From the NCBI RefSeq assembly GCF_000368965.1, contig NZ_KB849780.1, positions 2,304,340 to 2,368,339 on the forward strand: DNA of 64,000 nt, written 5' to 3'. The position numbers and the translations under genes were made by a program. This DNA is from Acinetobacter calcoaceticus DSM 30006 = CIP 81.8. GTDB lineage: Bacteria > Pseudomonadota > Gammaproteobacteria > Pseudomonadales > Moraxellaceae. A model generated the notes under the pieces. It did no database searches and had not been told where the DNA came from. It saw only the letters and a program-made list of their open reading frames with translations. Every line of letters starts with the position of its first letter. The stretch's first letter is position 1. Positions 1 through 9,126 of the stretch are shown here, in pieces.

Positions 1-515
1 TCGCTGTCAGAATCAGAGTCACTGTCAGAGTCAGAATCGCTGTCAGAGTCCGAGTCACTGTCAGAATCCGAGTCACTGTCAGAGTCAGAGTCGCTGTCAG
101 AGTCAGAATCGCTGTCAGAATCAGAGTCGCTGTCAGAGTCCGAATCGCTGTCTGAATCAGAGTCGCTGTCAGAATCAGAGTCGCTGTCGCTGTCCGAATC
201 AGAGTCGCTGTCAGAGTCAGAATCAGAGTCGCTGTCCGAATCAGAGTCGCTGTCCGAATCAGAGTCGCTGTCGCTATCCGAGTCGCTGTCAGAGTCAGAA
301 TCGCTGTCAGAATCCGAGTCACTGTCAGAATCCGAGTCGCTGTCAGAATCCGAGTCACTGTCAGAGTCCGAGTCGCTGTCTGAATCAGAGTCGCTGTCAG
401 AATCAGAGTCGCTGTCAGAGTCCGAATCACTGTCAGAATCCGAGTCGCTGTCAGAGTCAGAGTCAGAGTCAGAATCGCTGTCGCTATCCGAGTCGCTGTC
501 AGAGTCAGAATCGCT
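1..515 (-). repeat. Serine-aspartate coding repeat (degenerate hexanucleotide array)
   Basis: On the minus strand the tract reads Ser-Asp dipeptides, with Ser written as AGC, AGT, TCT, TCA or TCG and Asp as GAC or GAT. Units are multiples of 6 bp, so unit gain or loss keeps frame. About 170 residues are visible and the tract continues past the edge. It is a flexible, highly acidic linker like the SD stalks of staphylococcal Sdr proteins. Confidence 0.95.
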
Positions 516-962
516 TTCTAAACTATTATTTTTATCACTGTCATGAGCCCACCACAAAATTCCTGCTGCGGTTAGCGGTACAGATAGCCATGCCCATGGA
601 GATGCAGCTCCATCATGATAAAGCAGTGGTTCTATACTATCGATATAACTATAAGTAATATTTTCTAATAATGCCCCATTGGCATCAGTAAATTGTACCC
701 AAATTAGCTTATGATTATTATCCTCAAAAACTAGACTATTATCAGTTGAATAATTACTCCCGTTAAAAAAATCAACTATTACTATTTGTTCACCATTTTT
801 TAAAGTAACAATTGCGTTTCGACCATCTTGTCTAATTTCAGAAACATCATCTTTATTTACCTTTATTAAAATAACTGATGCTTCGGAAAGAGAGACTGTA
901 TCCTTTGTTGTAATTTCTAAGGTTTCATGACTCTCCTTAGAAATTACTCTTATCTCAGACAT
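1..962 (-). CDS. Bap/LapA-like type I secreted adhesin, N-terminal part (3' end outside window)
   Basis: Reading from an ATG at 962 on the minus strand, the frame stays open to the window edge, so only about 320 N-terminal residues are visible. The first ~130 residues (begins [10 protein letters not shown]) resemble the BapA-type N-terminal module of large RTX/Bap adhesins: a short beta-rich domain with the pattern [15 protein letters not shown] and no Sec signal peptide. A hydrophobic stretch ([16 protein letters not shown]) follows, then an almost pure Ser-Asp repeat. In LapA-type adhesins this N-terminal module plugs the outer-membrane channel and anchors the protein at the surface. The adjacent type I secretion operon fits as its exporter. 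Family assignment is by resemblance; the repeat and ligand domains lie outside the window. Confidence 0.8.
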   Translation of the reverse strand, partial: MSEIRVISKESHETLEITTKDTVSLSEASVILIKVNKDDVSEIRQDGRNAIVTLKNGEQIVIVDFFNGSNYSTDNSLVFEDNNHKLIWVQFTDANGALLENITYSYIDSIEPLLYHDGAASPWAWLSVPLTAAGILWWAHDSDKNNSLESDSDSDSDSDSDSDSDSDSDSDSDSDSDSDSDSDSDSDSDSDSDSDSDSDSDSDSDSDSDSDSDSDSDSDSDSDSDSDSDSDSDSDSDSDSDSDSDSDSDSDSDSDSDSDSDSDSDSDSDSDSDSDSDSDSDSDSDSDSDSDSDSDSDSDSDSDSDSDSDSDSDSDSDSDS

Positions 963-1340
963 ATTTCTTCCCCTTCACAGGATTATTTAATTAAACCAAT
1001 CCAATTTAGAGCTCTTAAATTTCATTAAATAAGAAGAGCCCAAATTAAGGAATAAATTAGATAAAACAAAGGCCAACCTCAACGCATAAAGTAATTGTAA
1101 ACATGAATTGCGTCACAAAAAAAGCAGTAGCAATCAGTTTATTTATTAACCAAATAAAACTTTAAAATAATAAATATTGTTTTTCAAAAACTTACTAACA
1201 AATAATAGTCAAAATATGCTTTTAATATTTTTATGTTTTAAAACACAAACAATAAAAACCACACATTTAAAACAAGATCTTATCTTTATTAATATCTATA
1301 TAGCTTTTAAATATTTAAAAACCATATAGATATACATTTA
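963..1340. other. AT-rich intergenic region before the adhesin gene
   Basis: This 378-bp gap separates the hlyD-like stop from the adhesin start. It is very AT-rich and holds no convincing ORF. The adhesin probably has its own promoter here, because the preceding operon genes overlap while this one stands apart. I see no clear Shine-Dalgarno or operator other than the hairpin at 1292-1333. Confidence 0.6.
1292..1333 (-). terminator. Possible terminator hairpin after the secretion operon
   Basis: ATATCTATAT at 1292-1301 pairs with ATATAGATAT at 1324-1333, and the loop holds a perfect 16-nt palindrome (1305-1320). The position, just past the hlyD-like stop, suits a terminator, but the stem is all A/T rich and there is no clean T-run. 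Confidence 0.35.
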
Positions 1341-2531
1341 TTATCTTTCTCGTAATGCTTCTTTGGCTTTATTGAATGGTTTAAGCAAGTAATCCAGTAC
1401 CGTTTTTTCACCCGTACGAATATCTACAGTTGCCACCATACCCGGTGTAATACCGTATGCCTTACCTTGTTTATTATAAAGCTTGTCTGAATCGGTTCGA
1501 ATATAAACACGATAATAGAACTGGTCTTGTTTAACTTCATCACGAATCGTGTCTGGTGAAATAACCGTAACCTTTCCTTTTAAACCACCATAAATTGAGT
1601 AATCATAGGCAGTAATCTTAACCAGTGCTTCTTGTCCCGGTCGAATAAACGCAATGTCACGCGGTAAAATACGCGCTTCAATAAGCAACTGTTCATCAAT
1701 CGGTACAATAGTCATCAACTTACCGTTTTGCGGAATAACTCCGCCATGGGTTGTGACTGCAATTTCTTTTATGACACCACGTACTGGTGCTTTAAACACT
1801 GCACGATCTAAACTGTCACTACGACCAAGTACCACTTGTTGCTGCGTTTCAATATCGGTATTGGCTTTCGATAACTCTTCACGAGCCTGCACAAAATACT
1901 GGTTCTGCACATCATTCATTTTATTTTGCAAATCATTTGCTTCACGACGTAAACGTAAAACTTCAACCTCACTGGCCGCACCTTTAGCAACCAAAGGCTC
2001 CGTCATTGCCAGTTCTTGTTGTACCAATTGCAAAGCCTGTCTAAAACCTGCAAGTGTTTGTTCGAGATTAGCTCTGCGGGACGCATATAGTGCTGTTTCT
2101 TCATGTACAAGTTTTGGCTCTTTCAGCACAATTTCAGGAAAAGCTAATGGAGTACCATTCACCTCTGCACGTAAGCGTGCTGAGGTTGCCTGAGCAGAAA
2201 TCAGTAAAGATCTTGATTCACCGACATTCGATGCCAAACGGGTTGGATCTAATTGCGCAAGAATTTCACCTTTTTGAACAATGTCGCCTTCCTGTACATT
2301 CAGCTTGGTTAAAATACCGCCCTCTAACGACTGGATGACCTGCTCTTTAGATGACGGAACCACTTTACCTGTGCCTGTAGAAACTTCTTCAAGTTTAAAT
2401 ACCCATGCCCAGATAAAGAAAATAACTAAGCCAATCCCCACAATCCAGATCACTAAACTGGCACGTGGTAATGGTGGCTCACTATAAGAGACATTCATTG
2501 AACGGGTGAGTTCTTGTTGTGGTTCGCTCAT
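1341..2531 (-). CDS. HlyD/LapC-like periplasmic adaptor of type I secretion
   Basis: This 396-residue protein has a short cytoplasmic N-terminus, one membrane segment at about residues 26-46, a lipoyl-like half (SLEGGILTKLNVQEGDIV), a long helical hairpin around 100-220, then the second lipoyl half and a beta-barrel domain (FKAPVRGVIKEIAV). That is the standard HlyD architecture and length. It bridges the inner-membrane ABC exporter to the TolC-like channel. Its ATG overlaps the exporter stop as ATGA at 2528-2531, so the three genes form one translationally coupled operon. The likely cargo is the adhesin encoded immediately downstream. Confidence 0.92.
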   Translation of the reverse strand: MSEPQQELTRSMNVSYSEPPLPRASLVIWIVGIGLVIFFIWAWVFKLEEVSTGTGKVVPSSKEQVIQSLEGGILTKLNVQEGDIVQKGEILAQLDPTRLASNVGESRSLLISAQATSARLRAEVNGTPLAFPEIVLKEPKLVHEETALYASRRANLEQTLAGFRQALQLVQQELAMTEPLVAKGAASEVEVLRLRREANDLQNKMNDVQNQYFVQAREELSKANTDIETQQQVVLGRSDSLDRAVFKAPVRGVIKEIAVTTHGGVIPQNGKLMTIVPIDEQLLIEARILPRDIAFIRPGQEALVKITAYDYSIYGGLKGKVTVISPDTIRDEVKQDQFYYRVYIRTDSDKLYNKQGKAYGITPGMVATVDIRTGEKTVLDYLLKPFNKAKEALRER

Positions 2532-4666
2532 GAATTATCCCCTTGCACTTGTTTTTGTTGGGCTGTTGATTGATTAAGGACCTGATCTCTTGGGCCATCC
2601 ATCACGATTTTGCCTTCGTTAACGACAATAATACGGTCCACCAGTTCTAAAACAGCGCGGCGGTGAGTCGCAACCACCAAGGTCCGATGGGCCAGCCATC
2701 CTTTTAAATGATCAATCAGCTGTTTCTCTGCCACATCATCAATCGCTGCTGTCGGTTCATCCAGCAATAAAATGTTGGGTTGACGAATCAATAGACGGGC
2801 CAATAACAAGGCTTGTTTTTGACCACCCGAGAAACCAACACCACCTTCTAAAATCAGGTGATCGAGCCCTTCTTTTTTCTCTTGAACAAAAGGTAATGCA
2901 CCCGTCACCACTAGAGCACGAAGAATATCTTCATCGGTTGCAAGCGGTGCGCCCAAAGTGAGGTTCTCACGAATCGTACCGTAGAAAAGTTGTGCATTCT
3001 GGTTGAGTAAACCCATATCACGACGTACATCAGATGGGTCAATTAAAGAAAGATCCAAACCATCTAAATGCACTGCCCCTTGAACAGGGACCTGCATGCC
3101 AGATAGAAGCTGAAGCAGGGTCGATTTACCAGCACCATTACGCCCTAAAATTGCAATTTTTTCACCAGCACGAATTTTTAAATGGCGAATTGCAAGGCTC
3201 GGACGTGGTTCATCTTCACTATATTGGAACAAGACATTTTTTAATTCATAGTCGCCATTTAAAGCAGCCTTGTGTACCAGATGTGAACGGTCAGCCTGAT
3301 CAATCGGGCGTTGCATGAGTTCATCCAGACTTTGTTTAGCAACCTTCGCCTGCTGTAAACGTCCTAAAACGCCAGTAATTTGTGCAATCGGCGCCAACAT
3401 GCGTGAAGATAAAATTGAACAGGCCACTAAAGCACCTGTGGTCATTTCACCTTCCATCACTGCAAAACATCCCACCAAAACCACAATTGCATAGGTCAAG
3501 CCCTGAATCTTTTGGGTCCATGCCATTAAGGTACCGACAATTTTACGTTGTTTCATACCGATATCGGCTGAAACTTCATTCATGTGGTTCCACTGGTTTT
3601 GGAAACGCGATTCAGCACGTAATAGCTTGATATCTTCAATACCCTGCACTGCTTCTACCAGAATGGCATTCCGGATTGAAGATTCTCTCATACCCTCTTG
3701 TGCGAGTTGCGCTAGCTTCTTCTGTACCAGAATACCTGGCAAAATCATAAGCGGCACAACCAGCAACATCACCCAAAATAGTTTCCCGCCAATAATGGCA
3801 AAGATGGTTAGGAACAGGAAAAAGAATGGGAAATCGGCAATTGCACTAATGGTGGTTGAAGTCACTAGTTCACGAACACCTTCGAGTTCACGAATCTGCG
3901 AAATAAAACTACCTGTAGACTTTGAACGATCTTTATTTTTGATTCTTAAGGCGTGACCAAATACACGGTCAGAGACAAGTAAATCTGCTCGTTTACCAAT
4001 AATGTCAGATAGATAAACTCGGGACACACGTAAGATAAACTCAAAAATAGCGGCAATCAGTACACCACCAGCCAGCACCCATAAGGTTGGAACAGACTGT
4101 GATGGAACAACACGGTCATAGACTTGCATTGAGAAAACAATGGTTGCCAGTGCCAAAATATTGGCAATGAGTGAGGCAAACATAATATCAACGTAGCGCT
4201 TCCAGTCTCTTAAAACAATTGACCAGAACCAGCTTGCTTCATAGGGTTTGATATATTCATCAATACGTGCATCGGGAATAGAACTTTCAGGACGCAGGAT
4301 ATAGACATTCTTAATGGTATTTTTTAAGACATCTAAGCTTAAATTTTGAGAAAGTCCCTGATCCCCACTAAACTGGATACTGACATTACCTTGGGTATCG
4401 GCTTTATCAATAATGCCGACCTGTCCGTCATGAAACTCGACCATAACAGGTAGCCGCCACGGGTTCAGCAGCTCTAAAGAAAACGGTACTTTACGTAAGT
4501 TTAGTCCAACCTGACGTGTCATTAACTGTAAAACATCATCAAGGTTTTGATTCTGGTTCCAGTCAAGTTGTAACCGGATTCTTTCTTCGGAAGGCTCAAT
4601 TCGATAATGTTTAGCAATCGTTAAGACCGCCTGTAACCAGGGCTGGTAATTTATTTTTGTCATCAT
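2528..4666 (-). CDS. Type I secretion ABC permease/ATPase, LapB-like
   Basis: The 712-residue protein has an N-terminal C39-like domain (residues ~1-130) lacking the peptidase Cys motif, then an ABC transmembrane domain (~150-440), then a nucleotide-binding domain with Walker A GRNGAGKST, signature FSGGQKQ and Walker B ILLLDEPTAAID. A degenerate C39-like domain is typical of exporters for large RTX/Bap adhesins, where it binds cargo instead of cleaving a leader. The start overlaps the upstream tolC-like stop by 4 bp (4663-4666). The lapD/lapG-type release genes of Pseudomonas are not visible in this window. Confidence 0.93.
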   Translation of the reverse strand: MMTKINYQPWLQAVLTIAKHYRIEPSEERIRLQLDWNQNQNLDDVLQLMTRQVGLNLRKVPFSLELLNPWRLPVMVEFHDGQVGIIDKADTQGNVSIQFSGDQGLSQNLSLDVLKNTIKNVYILRPESSIPDARIDEYIKPYEASWFWSIVLRDWKRYVDIMFASLIANILALATIVFSMQVYDRVVPSQSVPTLWVLAGGVLIAAIFEFILRVSRVYLSDIIGKRADLLVSDRVFGHALRIKNKDRSKSTGSFISQIRELEGVRELVTSTTISAIADFPFFFLFLTIFAIIGGKLFWVMLLVVPLMILPGILVQKKLAQLAQEGMRESSIRNAILVEAVQGIEDIKLLRAESRFQNQWNHMNEVSADIGMKQRKIVGTLMAWTQKIQGLTYAIVVLVGCFAVMEGEMTTGALVACSILSSRMLAPIAQITGVLGRLQQAKVAKQSLDELMQRPIDQADRSHLVHKAALNGDYELKNVLFQYSEDEPRPSLAIRHLKIRAGEKIAILGRNGAGKSTLLQLLSGMQVPVQGAVHLDGLDLSLIDPSDVRRDMGLLNQNAQLFYGTIRENLTLGAPLATDEDILRALVVTGALPFVQEKKEGLDHLILEGGVGFSGGQKQALLLARLLIRQPNILLLDEPTAAIDDVAEKQLIDHLKGWLAHRTLVVATHRRAVLELVDRIIVVNEGKIVMDGPRDQVLNQSTAQQKQVQGDNS

Positions 4667-6195
4667 GGTTGTACTTCGAACCCCTGAATTGAAATATTAT
4701 TTAAGCCATAGGCTTGACGGGAACGTCCTGTTGCCGAGATGTATTGCACAATACTGTTGTAGATATCATAACGTGCAGTTTCGAGTTCTGAATTGGCACT
4801 ATGAATAGCCTGCTCTGCATTCAATAAATCGACCAATGAACGTGTACCAAGTTTGTACTGCTCTTGATAAAGTTCACGTGTACGGACAGTCGTTGCCTGA
4901 CGATTGGTCAGCACCTGCATTTGACGTTGTTTATTTTCAATTTGCTCACGGCTGGTTCTGATCTGGTCGAGAACATCCAGATAAACTGAATTGACTTTAG
5001 ACTTTGCAGCTTCTTCTGCATAACTTGCCATTTTGACCTGTGAAGAAACGGCTCCACCTTGATAAAACTGACTGGTTGCTTCAAGCATGACAGAACTGTA
5101 CAGACCATCATCTTTATCATTGTTCGGGTTTCTGCCGTTAATGGCCTGACTCACCGAACCTTTTACCGCCAAAGTCGGATAACGTGTTAAACGAGTCTGT
5201 TCCTTTTGTGCTTTGGCAACTTCAACACCCGCTTGAGCTGCGATCATTTTTGGGATGGTATTAAACTCAGGCTCATTATAGAGACCAGATTGCTTTACCA
5301 AATCATCAGGAATGACCCATGCCTTATTAAAAACATCTACTCCTACCAGAGTTCTTAGATGCTGCTGGTACTGACGTAATAAAGATTGCTGTGCAATGAG
5401 TGTCGACTGTGCAGACTCTAAATATGTTTGTGCCTGAACTGGATCAGCTTGGCTACTAATACCGGCATTTGCACGTAAATTGGCAATTTCCTGAATACGT
5501 TGAATCCCAGCAATTTGCTGCTCGGCGATTTTATTTAATTGAAGGTAACGCTGAATATTGACAATCGACTGTGCCACATCAAGTGCAATATCATCAATGC
5601 TGACCAGCACATTGGCCTGCTCGACTTGAACTTTGGCACGCTCAACCGATACACCTGATTTTACTTTGCCAAAATCAAAAACCATTTGAGTCGCAGATAA
5701 CGTGAGTAACTGTCTCCCCCGCTCACCACTACCCAAATCACCTGTCGTTATTCCACCTGAAAGCTGTGGATAATAACCCGCCTTGGCATAATCAATACCT
5801 GCGTTTTGGCCAGCTAAAGTTGAAATGGCTTGAGAAATATTAGGGTTTCGTTGAACTGCATATTGAATCGCATCAATTAAACTAACTTGATTGTTCCACA
5901 TCGCAGTAGAAGTCGGTAAATAGTTCCCATCATTTCCTAGTCGTTGAAATTGGCTCTGATCAAACCCTAAATTGCTTAATTTTTGGAAATCGACAGATCG
6001 GTAGCTTTCATCTGGCGTGGGTTTAAAGAGTTGAGAAACTTTTTTTGTCAAGCTTTTTCCCGAGTTAACAGACGCGGTCTCTGCCTTTGTAATTGATATC
6101 GATACACTAGAAGCAATACAAAAATATAAAAAAAACTTCGTACCTGATCTGATTATAAGTTGGAAATCATTGTGGGAAAAATGCAATTTACTCAT
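4663..6195 (-). CDS. TolC/LapE-like outer-membrane channel of type I secretion
   Basis: This 510-residue protein has a hydrophobic N-terminal segment (FFLYFCIASSVSISITKAE) consistent with a signal peptide, then two repeated long alpha-helical halves typical of outer-membrane efflux proteins (LIDAIQYAVQRNPNISQA; later GTRSLVDLLNAEQAI). It forms the outer-membrane and periplasmic tunnel. It is the first gene of the operon; the 625-bp AT-rich region upstream presumably holds the promoter. The length between the signal and first repeat (~90 residues) is longer than in E. coli TolC. Confidence 0.9.
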   Translation of the reverse strand: MSKLHFSHNDFQLIIRSGTKFFLYFCIASSVSISITKAETASVNSGKSLTKKVSQLFKPTPDESYRSVDFQKLSNLGFDQSQFQRLGNDGNYLPTSTAMWNNQVSLIDAIQYAVQRNPNISQAISTLAGQNAGIDYAKAGYYPQLSGGITTGDLGSGERGRQLLTLSATQMVFDFGKVKSGVSVERAKVQVEQANVLVSIDDIALDVAQSIVNIQRYLQLNKIAEQQIAGIQRIQEIANLRANAGISSQADPVQAQTYLESAQSTLIAQQSLLRQYQQHLRTLVGVDVFNKAWVIPDDLVKQSGLYNEPEFNTIPKMIAAQAGVEVAKAQKEQTRLTRYPTLAVKGSVSQAINGRNPNNDKDDGLYSSVMLEATSQFYQGGAVSSQVKMASYAEEAAKSKVNSVYLDVLDQIRTSREQIENKQRQMQVLTNRQATTVRTRELYQEQYKLGTRSLVDLLNAEQAIHSANSELETARYDIYNSIVQYISATGRSRQAYGLNNISIQGFEVQP

Positions 6196-6472
6196 TAGAA
6201 GATCTAATCTCTTGAAATATTGTAAAACAATCCAAAACTCAGTTAAAAATTATCAAAAATATTAAATTCCATACTTTAAATAAATAATTTTCAGAATAAT
6301 TTTCTTTGCGAAAAAATAAAGTAAAAAATGATTAATTTTCAACAGCGGCAACTAAACACCTAATTTACTTATAATTTAAATTATAAAAATGAGTTTTAAA
6401 CACATATATTTAAAACCAATTAAACACCTACAAAAACTATAAAATTCAATTATTAGAATAAATAATTTTCAT

Positions 6473-6504
6473 AAAAAAAACCTACCTCTTGGGGAAGTGG
6501 TAGG
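6473..6504 (-). terminator. Intrinsic terminator on the minus strand
   Basis: A 10-bp stem with one mismatch (6481-6490 with 6495-6504, loop GGGG) is followed on the minus strand by eight T residues (6480-6473). It would end transcripts coming from the phzF side before the tolC-like operon. It lies 317 bp beyond the phzF-like stop. Confidence 0.75.
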
Positions 6505-6727
6505 CTATAAACTCTAAAAAATCATATTAGTAAAAATATATTATTTATTTAAATTCATCAATAATGATTTATTTAAAATAAAATTAAAACACATGATTAA
6601 AAACATATTAAACAAATAAAATATTTTCTATTTATTTTAGAGCACAACACATGTGCTTTAAAAAGGTTGCCAATAGTAGCCCTTTTTACATTTACATCTT
6701 TATAAAAATATATGATCTTTATGTGAG

Positions 6728-6770
6728 ATCCAAATAAGCAAATACAGCCTTTTCAACTCGCTGCTGTAAA
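6728..6770 (-). repeat. 43-bp duplicate of a tetR gene 3' end (gene remnant)
   Basis: Bases 6728-6770 match 10706-10748, the C-terminal coding end of the TetR gene at 10697-11335, with a single mismatch. No other part of the gene is present here. The two copies are direct repeats bracketing about 3.9 kb (phzF-like, lysR, NlpC/P60-like and a small membrane gene). Confidence 0.85.
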
Positions 6771-6820
6771 GAGAAGAACTTCTTTTAAACTAACAAGATG
6801 TCATAATTTCTTAAATATAA

Positions 6821-7714
6821 TCAATCTTTTCCCGAGTACAAAACTGAGCCAACTAAAACCGCTTGTCCTGCAATGCTGACATGTAATATTGAATCTGTTT
6901 TCTCAACTGTCACTAGAACTCGCCCCGGTTTTTGTATTGCGAGACCTTGATATCCCCAATAACTTACTTTCTGGTCACATTCGATTAAATCGTAGTGAAC
7001 AAGGTACGCTCCTGCTGGACCATTTGCATTACCAGTTACAGGATCTTCATTAATACCGATTGCAGGTGCGAACATTCGACCATAAGTAATAGGTTCTTGC
7101 TTACTACCTTCCAAGACAAATGGGAAAAAACCATTGCAACCTATTTCAGCGCTAATAGCTTTTAGTTTTTCATTGTTTGGAATTAATCCATCAAGCTTAC
7201 TTCTACTCAGCATTGGCACCATAACCTTGGAATGCCCCGTCGTGACAACTTGTATTGGCAAGTCAGCAAAATCACCTTCACTCACACCCAGTGCGCTTGC
7301 AAGTTCACACCGTTGTCTCGCATTAAACGGTGGTAAAAACTCTACGCGACCTTGAGTCATTTTCACCAATAACCCTTCTGAATTTCCAAATATTGAAACC
7401 GGTAAATGACCAGCCCCCGTTTTTGCGATTAATGGATAGTCTGATTGGTGGCCTGTAGTTGCACGTAAAAAATGAGTGGCGATCGTCGCATGTCCACAGA
7501 TCGGGACTTCATTTGTTGGCGTAAAATATCGAACATGTATGTCATGGCTTTGATCTTTAGGTAACAAAACAAAGGCAGTTTCTGAATACCCTGCGAATGC
7601 AGCAATATCTTGCATCTCTTGAGTTGTAAGATGGTCAGCATCTAGAACAACTCCCGCTCGATTTCCTGTATTTGGTTTGGTGGTAAATGCATCAACTACA
7701 TAAATGGTCGTCAT
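6821..7714 (-). CDS. PhzF-family isomerase
   Basis: The 297-residue protein shows the PhzF fold signatures: YSETAFV with the catalytic-type Glu at residue 45, PICGHATIA at ~72-80, and INEDPVTGNANGPAGAYL near 225. PhzF proteins are two-lobed, diaminopimelate-epimerase-like isomerases; most outside phenazine clusters have unknown substrates. No phenazine genes are nearby, so phenazine synthesis is not implied. It is transcribed divergently from the LysR gene at 7939, which is the obvious candidate regulator. Confidence 0.9.
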   Translation of the reverse strand: MTTIYVVDAFTTKPNTGNRAGVVLDADHLTTQEMQDIAAFAGYSETAFVLLPKDQSHDIHVRYFTPTNEVPICGHATIATHFLRATTGHQSDYPLIAKTGAGHLPVSIFGNSEGLLVKMTQGRVEFLPPFNARQRCELASALGVSEGDFADLPIQVVTTGHSKVMVPMLSRSKLDGLIPNNEKLKAISAEIGCNGFFPFVLEGSKQEPITYGRMFAPAIGINEDPVTGNANGPAGAYLVHYDLIECDQKVSYWGYQGLAIQKPGRVLVTVEKTDSILHVSIAGQAVLVGSVLYSGKD

Positions 7715-7938
7715 GGCAGAACTCCTCTGTTGTTAATATTGTGATCTCAGAAATAGCTCCCGCCATAACCAGAAAATCTTATTTAATTGCAGCAAGACAT
7801 ATCGCAGTTCTAAAAGGTTTATAGTCGCTTCATATAATGAGTTTTAAGTCTTTGTAGTGGTTGTTTGAATTGTATAAATCTAAACATCGGGGATACTATA
7901 GTTTTTATTGCAAACGCATTTTTTAAATATGGAAAGGT

Positions 7939-8799
7939 ATGAACTGGGACGATACTAAAATTTTGTTAGCTATTGGCCGAACTGGTGGGTTAAGCCGCAG
8001 TGCAAAATTGCTTGGTATTAGTGTTTCTACCGTACATCGCAGAGCCGTTGAACTGGAGAAAAGTCTCAATGCGATTCTTTTTTCCCGAGACAGTGATGGC
8101 TATACACTCACCCACGTTGGAAAACATTTTTTTTCTTTGGCTGAAAAAGCAGAAGAGCATTTAATAGCGATGGAACGCTACAACGATCAAGGGCAACAAT
8201 CACTGTTCCGTATTGCTTTACCTGAGTTAATCGGGCAGCAGTTGCTTCAGTCAAAGCTAACGGCATTACAACTAAAGCATCCAGATTTACAATTAGAGAT
8301 ATTAACGAGTGTCGTTCCTGTTGATTTTTCCCGACGGGAAGCTGACATTATTCTTCGACTTGTTCGACCAGAAAGTGGGCGTTACATTATTCGGCGACTT
8401 GGCCAACTGGAGTACGGACTTTATTGTAGTCAATATTATCTCGCCAGTTTCACAGAGCATGCTGAAACGGCTGATTTATTGAATCATCGTATAATCGGTT
8501 GGGACCGAAGCCTTCAATATACGTTCTTAGCACAATGGATGCGTGAACTCACCCAAGATGCTGCCCCTGCCTTGTCTTTTGATAACATGCACTCGCAACT
8601 ACGAGCAGTTATTGAAGGACAAGGAATTACAGCCCTGCCTTGTTTTGTTGCCAAGGCTTCGGGTTTAGTGCCAATACTACCTGAGCAAACTTTAAAACAA
8701 GACGTGTGGTTAATGCGTCATTTAGATACTAAGGATAGTGACTATTCAACGTTGATTAGTGAGACGATTGAAAAAGAGCTACAAGAATATCTGTTGTGA
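7939..8799 (+). CDS. LysR-family transcriptional regulator beside phzF-like gene
   Basis: This 286-residue protein has an N-terminal winged helix-turn-helix (TGGLSRSAKLLGISVSTVHRRAVELEKSL) and a LysR substrate-binding domain. It diverges from the phzF-like gene with a 224-bp intergenic region, the classic arrangement for a LysR regulator and its target. The inducer is unknown. An intrinsic terminator follows at 8931-8972. Confidence 0.88.
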   Translation: MNWDDTKILLAIGRTGGLSRSAKLLGISVSTVHRRAVELEKSLNAILFSRDSDGYTLTHVGKHFFSLAEKAEEHLIAMERYNDQGQQSLFRIALPELIGQQLLQSKLTALQLKHPDLQLEILTSVVPVDFSRREADIILRLVRPESGRYIIRRLGQLEYGLYCSQYYLASFTEHAETADLLNHRIIGWDRSLQYTFLAQWMRELTQDAAPALSFDNMHSQLRAVIEGQGITALPCFVAKASGLVPILPEQTLKQDVWLMRHLDTKDSDYSTLISETIEKELQEYLL

Positions 8800-9126
8800 T
8801 AAACATTAACTTTTATTCTAATTTTGAATTCGAAAAAGAATTTTTAAGTTAAACCGAGTTATGTCTCACTCAAGTTGTAAAGAGTGATTTTTAGTTAAAA
8901 TGATTGGCGAGAACTATCAAATCTGCTCATAAAAAAGCCGATTTGTGTCAAAATCGGAATTTTGCTTTTTTTGTAGTGGATAAAAATTTTTAACACTCTG
9001 ATTTTAAAAATCTTTTTAAACATGGTTTCAGATAACGCCCATTATGTTAAATGGGGAATTTAAGTAATCTGAATAAGTTGAAAAAATATTTATATAATAA
9101 TGGTTTATCACTTTTAAAAAGTCATT
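8800..9126. other. Intergenic region with a terminator
   Basis: This 327-bp stretch contains the terminator of the LysR gene (8931-8972) and the AT-rich promoter region of the gene at 9127. I see nothing else in it. Confidence 0.6.
8931..8972 (+). terminator. Intrinsic terminator after lysR
   Basis: CCGATTT (8938-8944) pairs with AAATCGG (8951-8957), followed by T-rich sequence ending in seven Ts (8966-8972). An A-run precedes the stem, so it could work in both directions. Confidence 0.85.

Larger units (their letters stand above)
6196..6820. other. Long AT-rich intergenic region with terminator and gene scar
   Basis: This gap contains no ORF I can support. It holds a minus-strand terminator (6473-6504), two small inverted repeats (AGCACA/TGTGCT at 6641-6657; AAAAAGG/CCTTTTT at 6661-6688) and a 43-bp copy of the 3' end of the tetR gene found at 10697. 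The promoter of the tolC-like operon should lie in 6196-6470. Confidence 0.6.

Noticed and set aside
1..515. Tandem repeats resembling a CRISPR or noncoding satellite array
   Set aside because: Units are 6 bp without spacers and read as uninterrupted Ser-Asp codons in frame with an ATG at 962.
6821..7714. Phenazine biosynthesis locus
   Set aside because: Only a PhzF-like gene is present; no other phz genes are nearby, and PhzF homologs are widespread outside phenazine producers.
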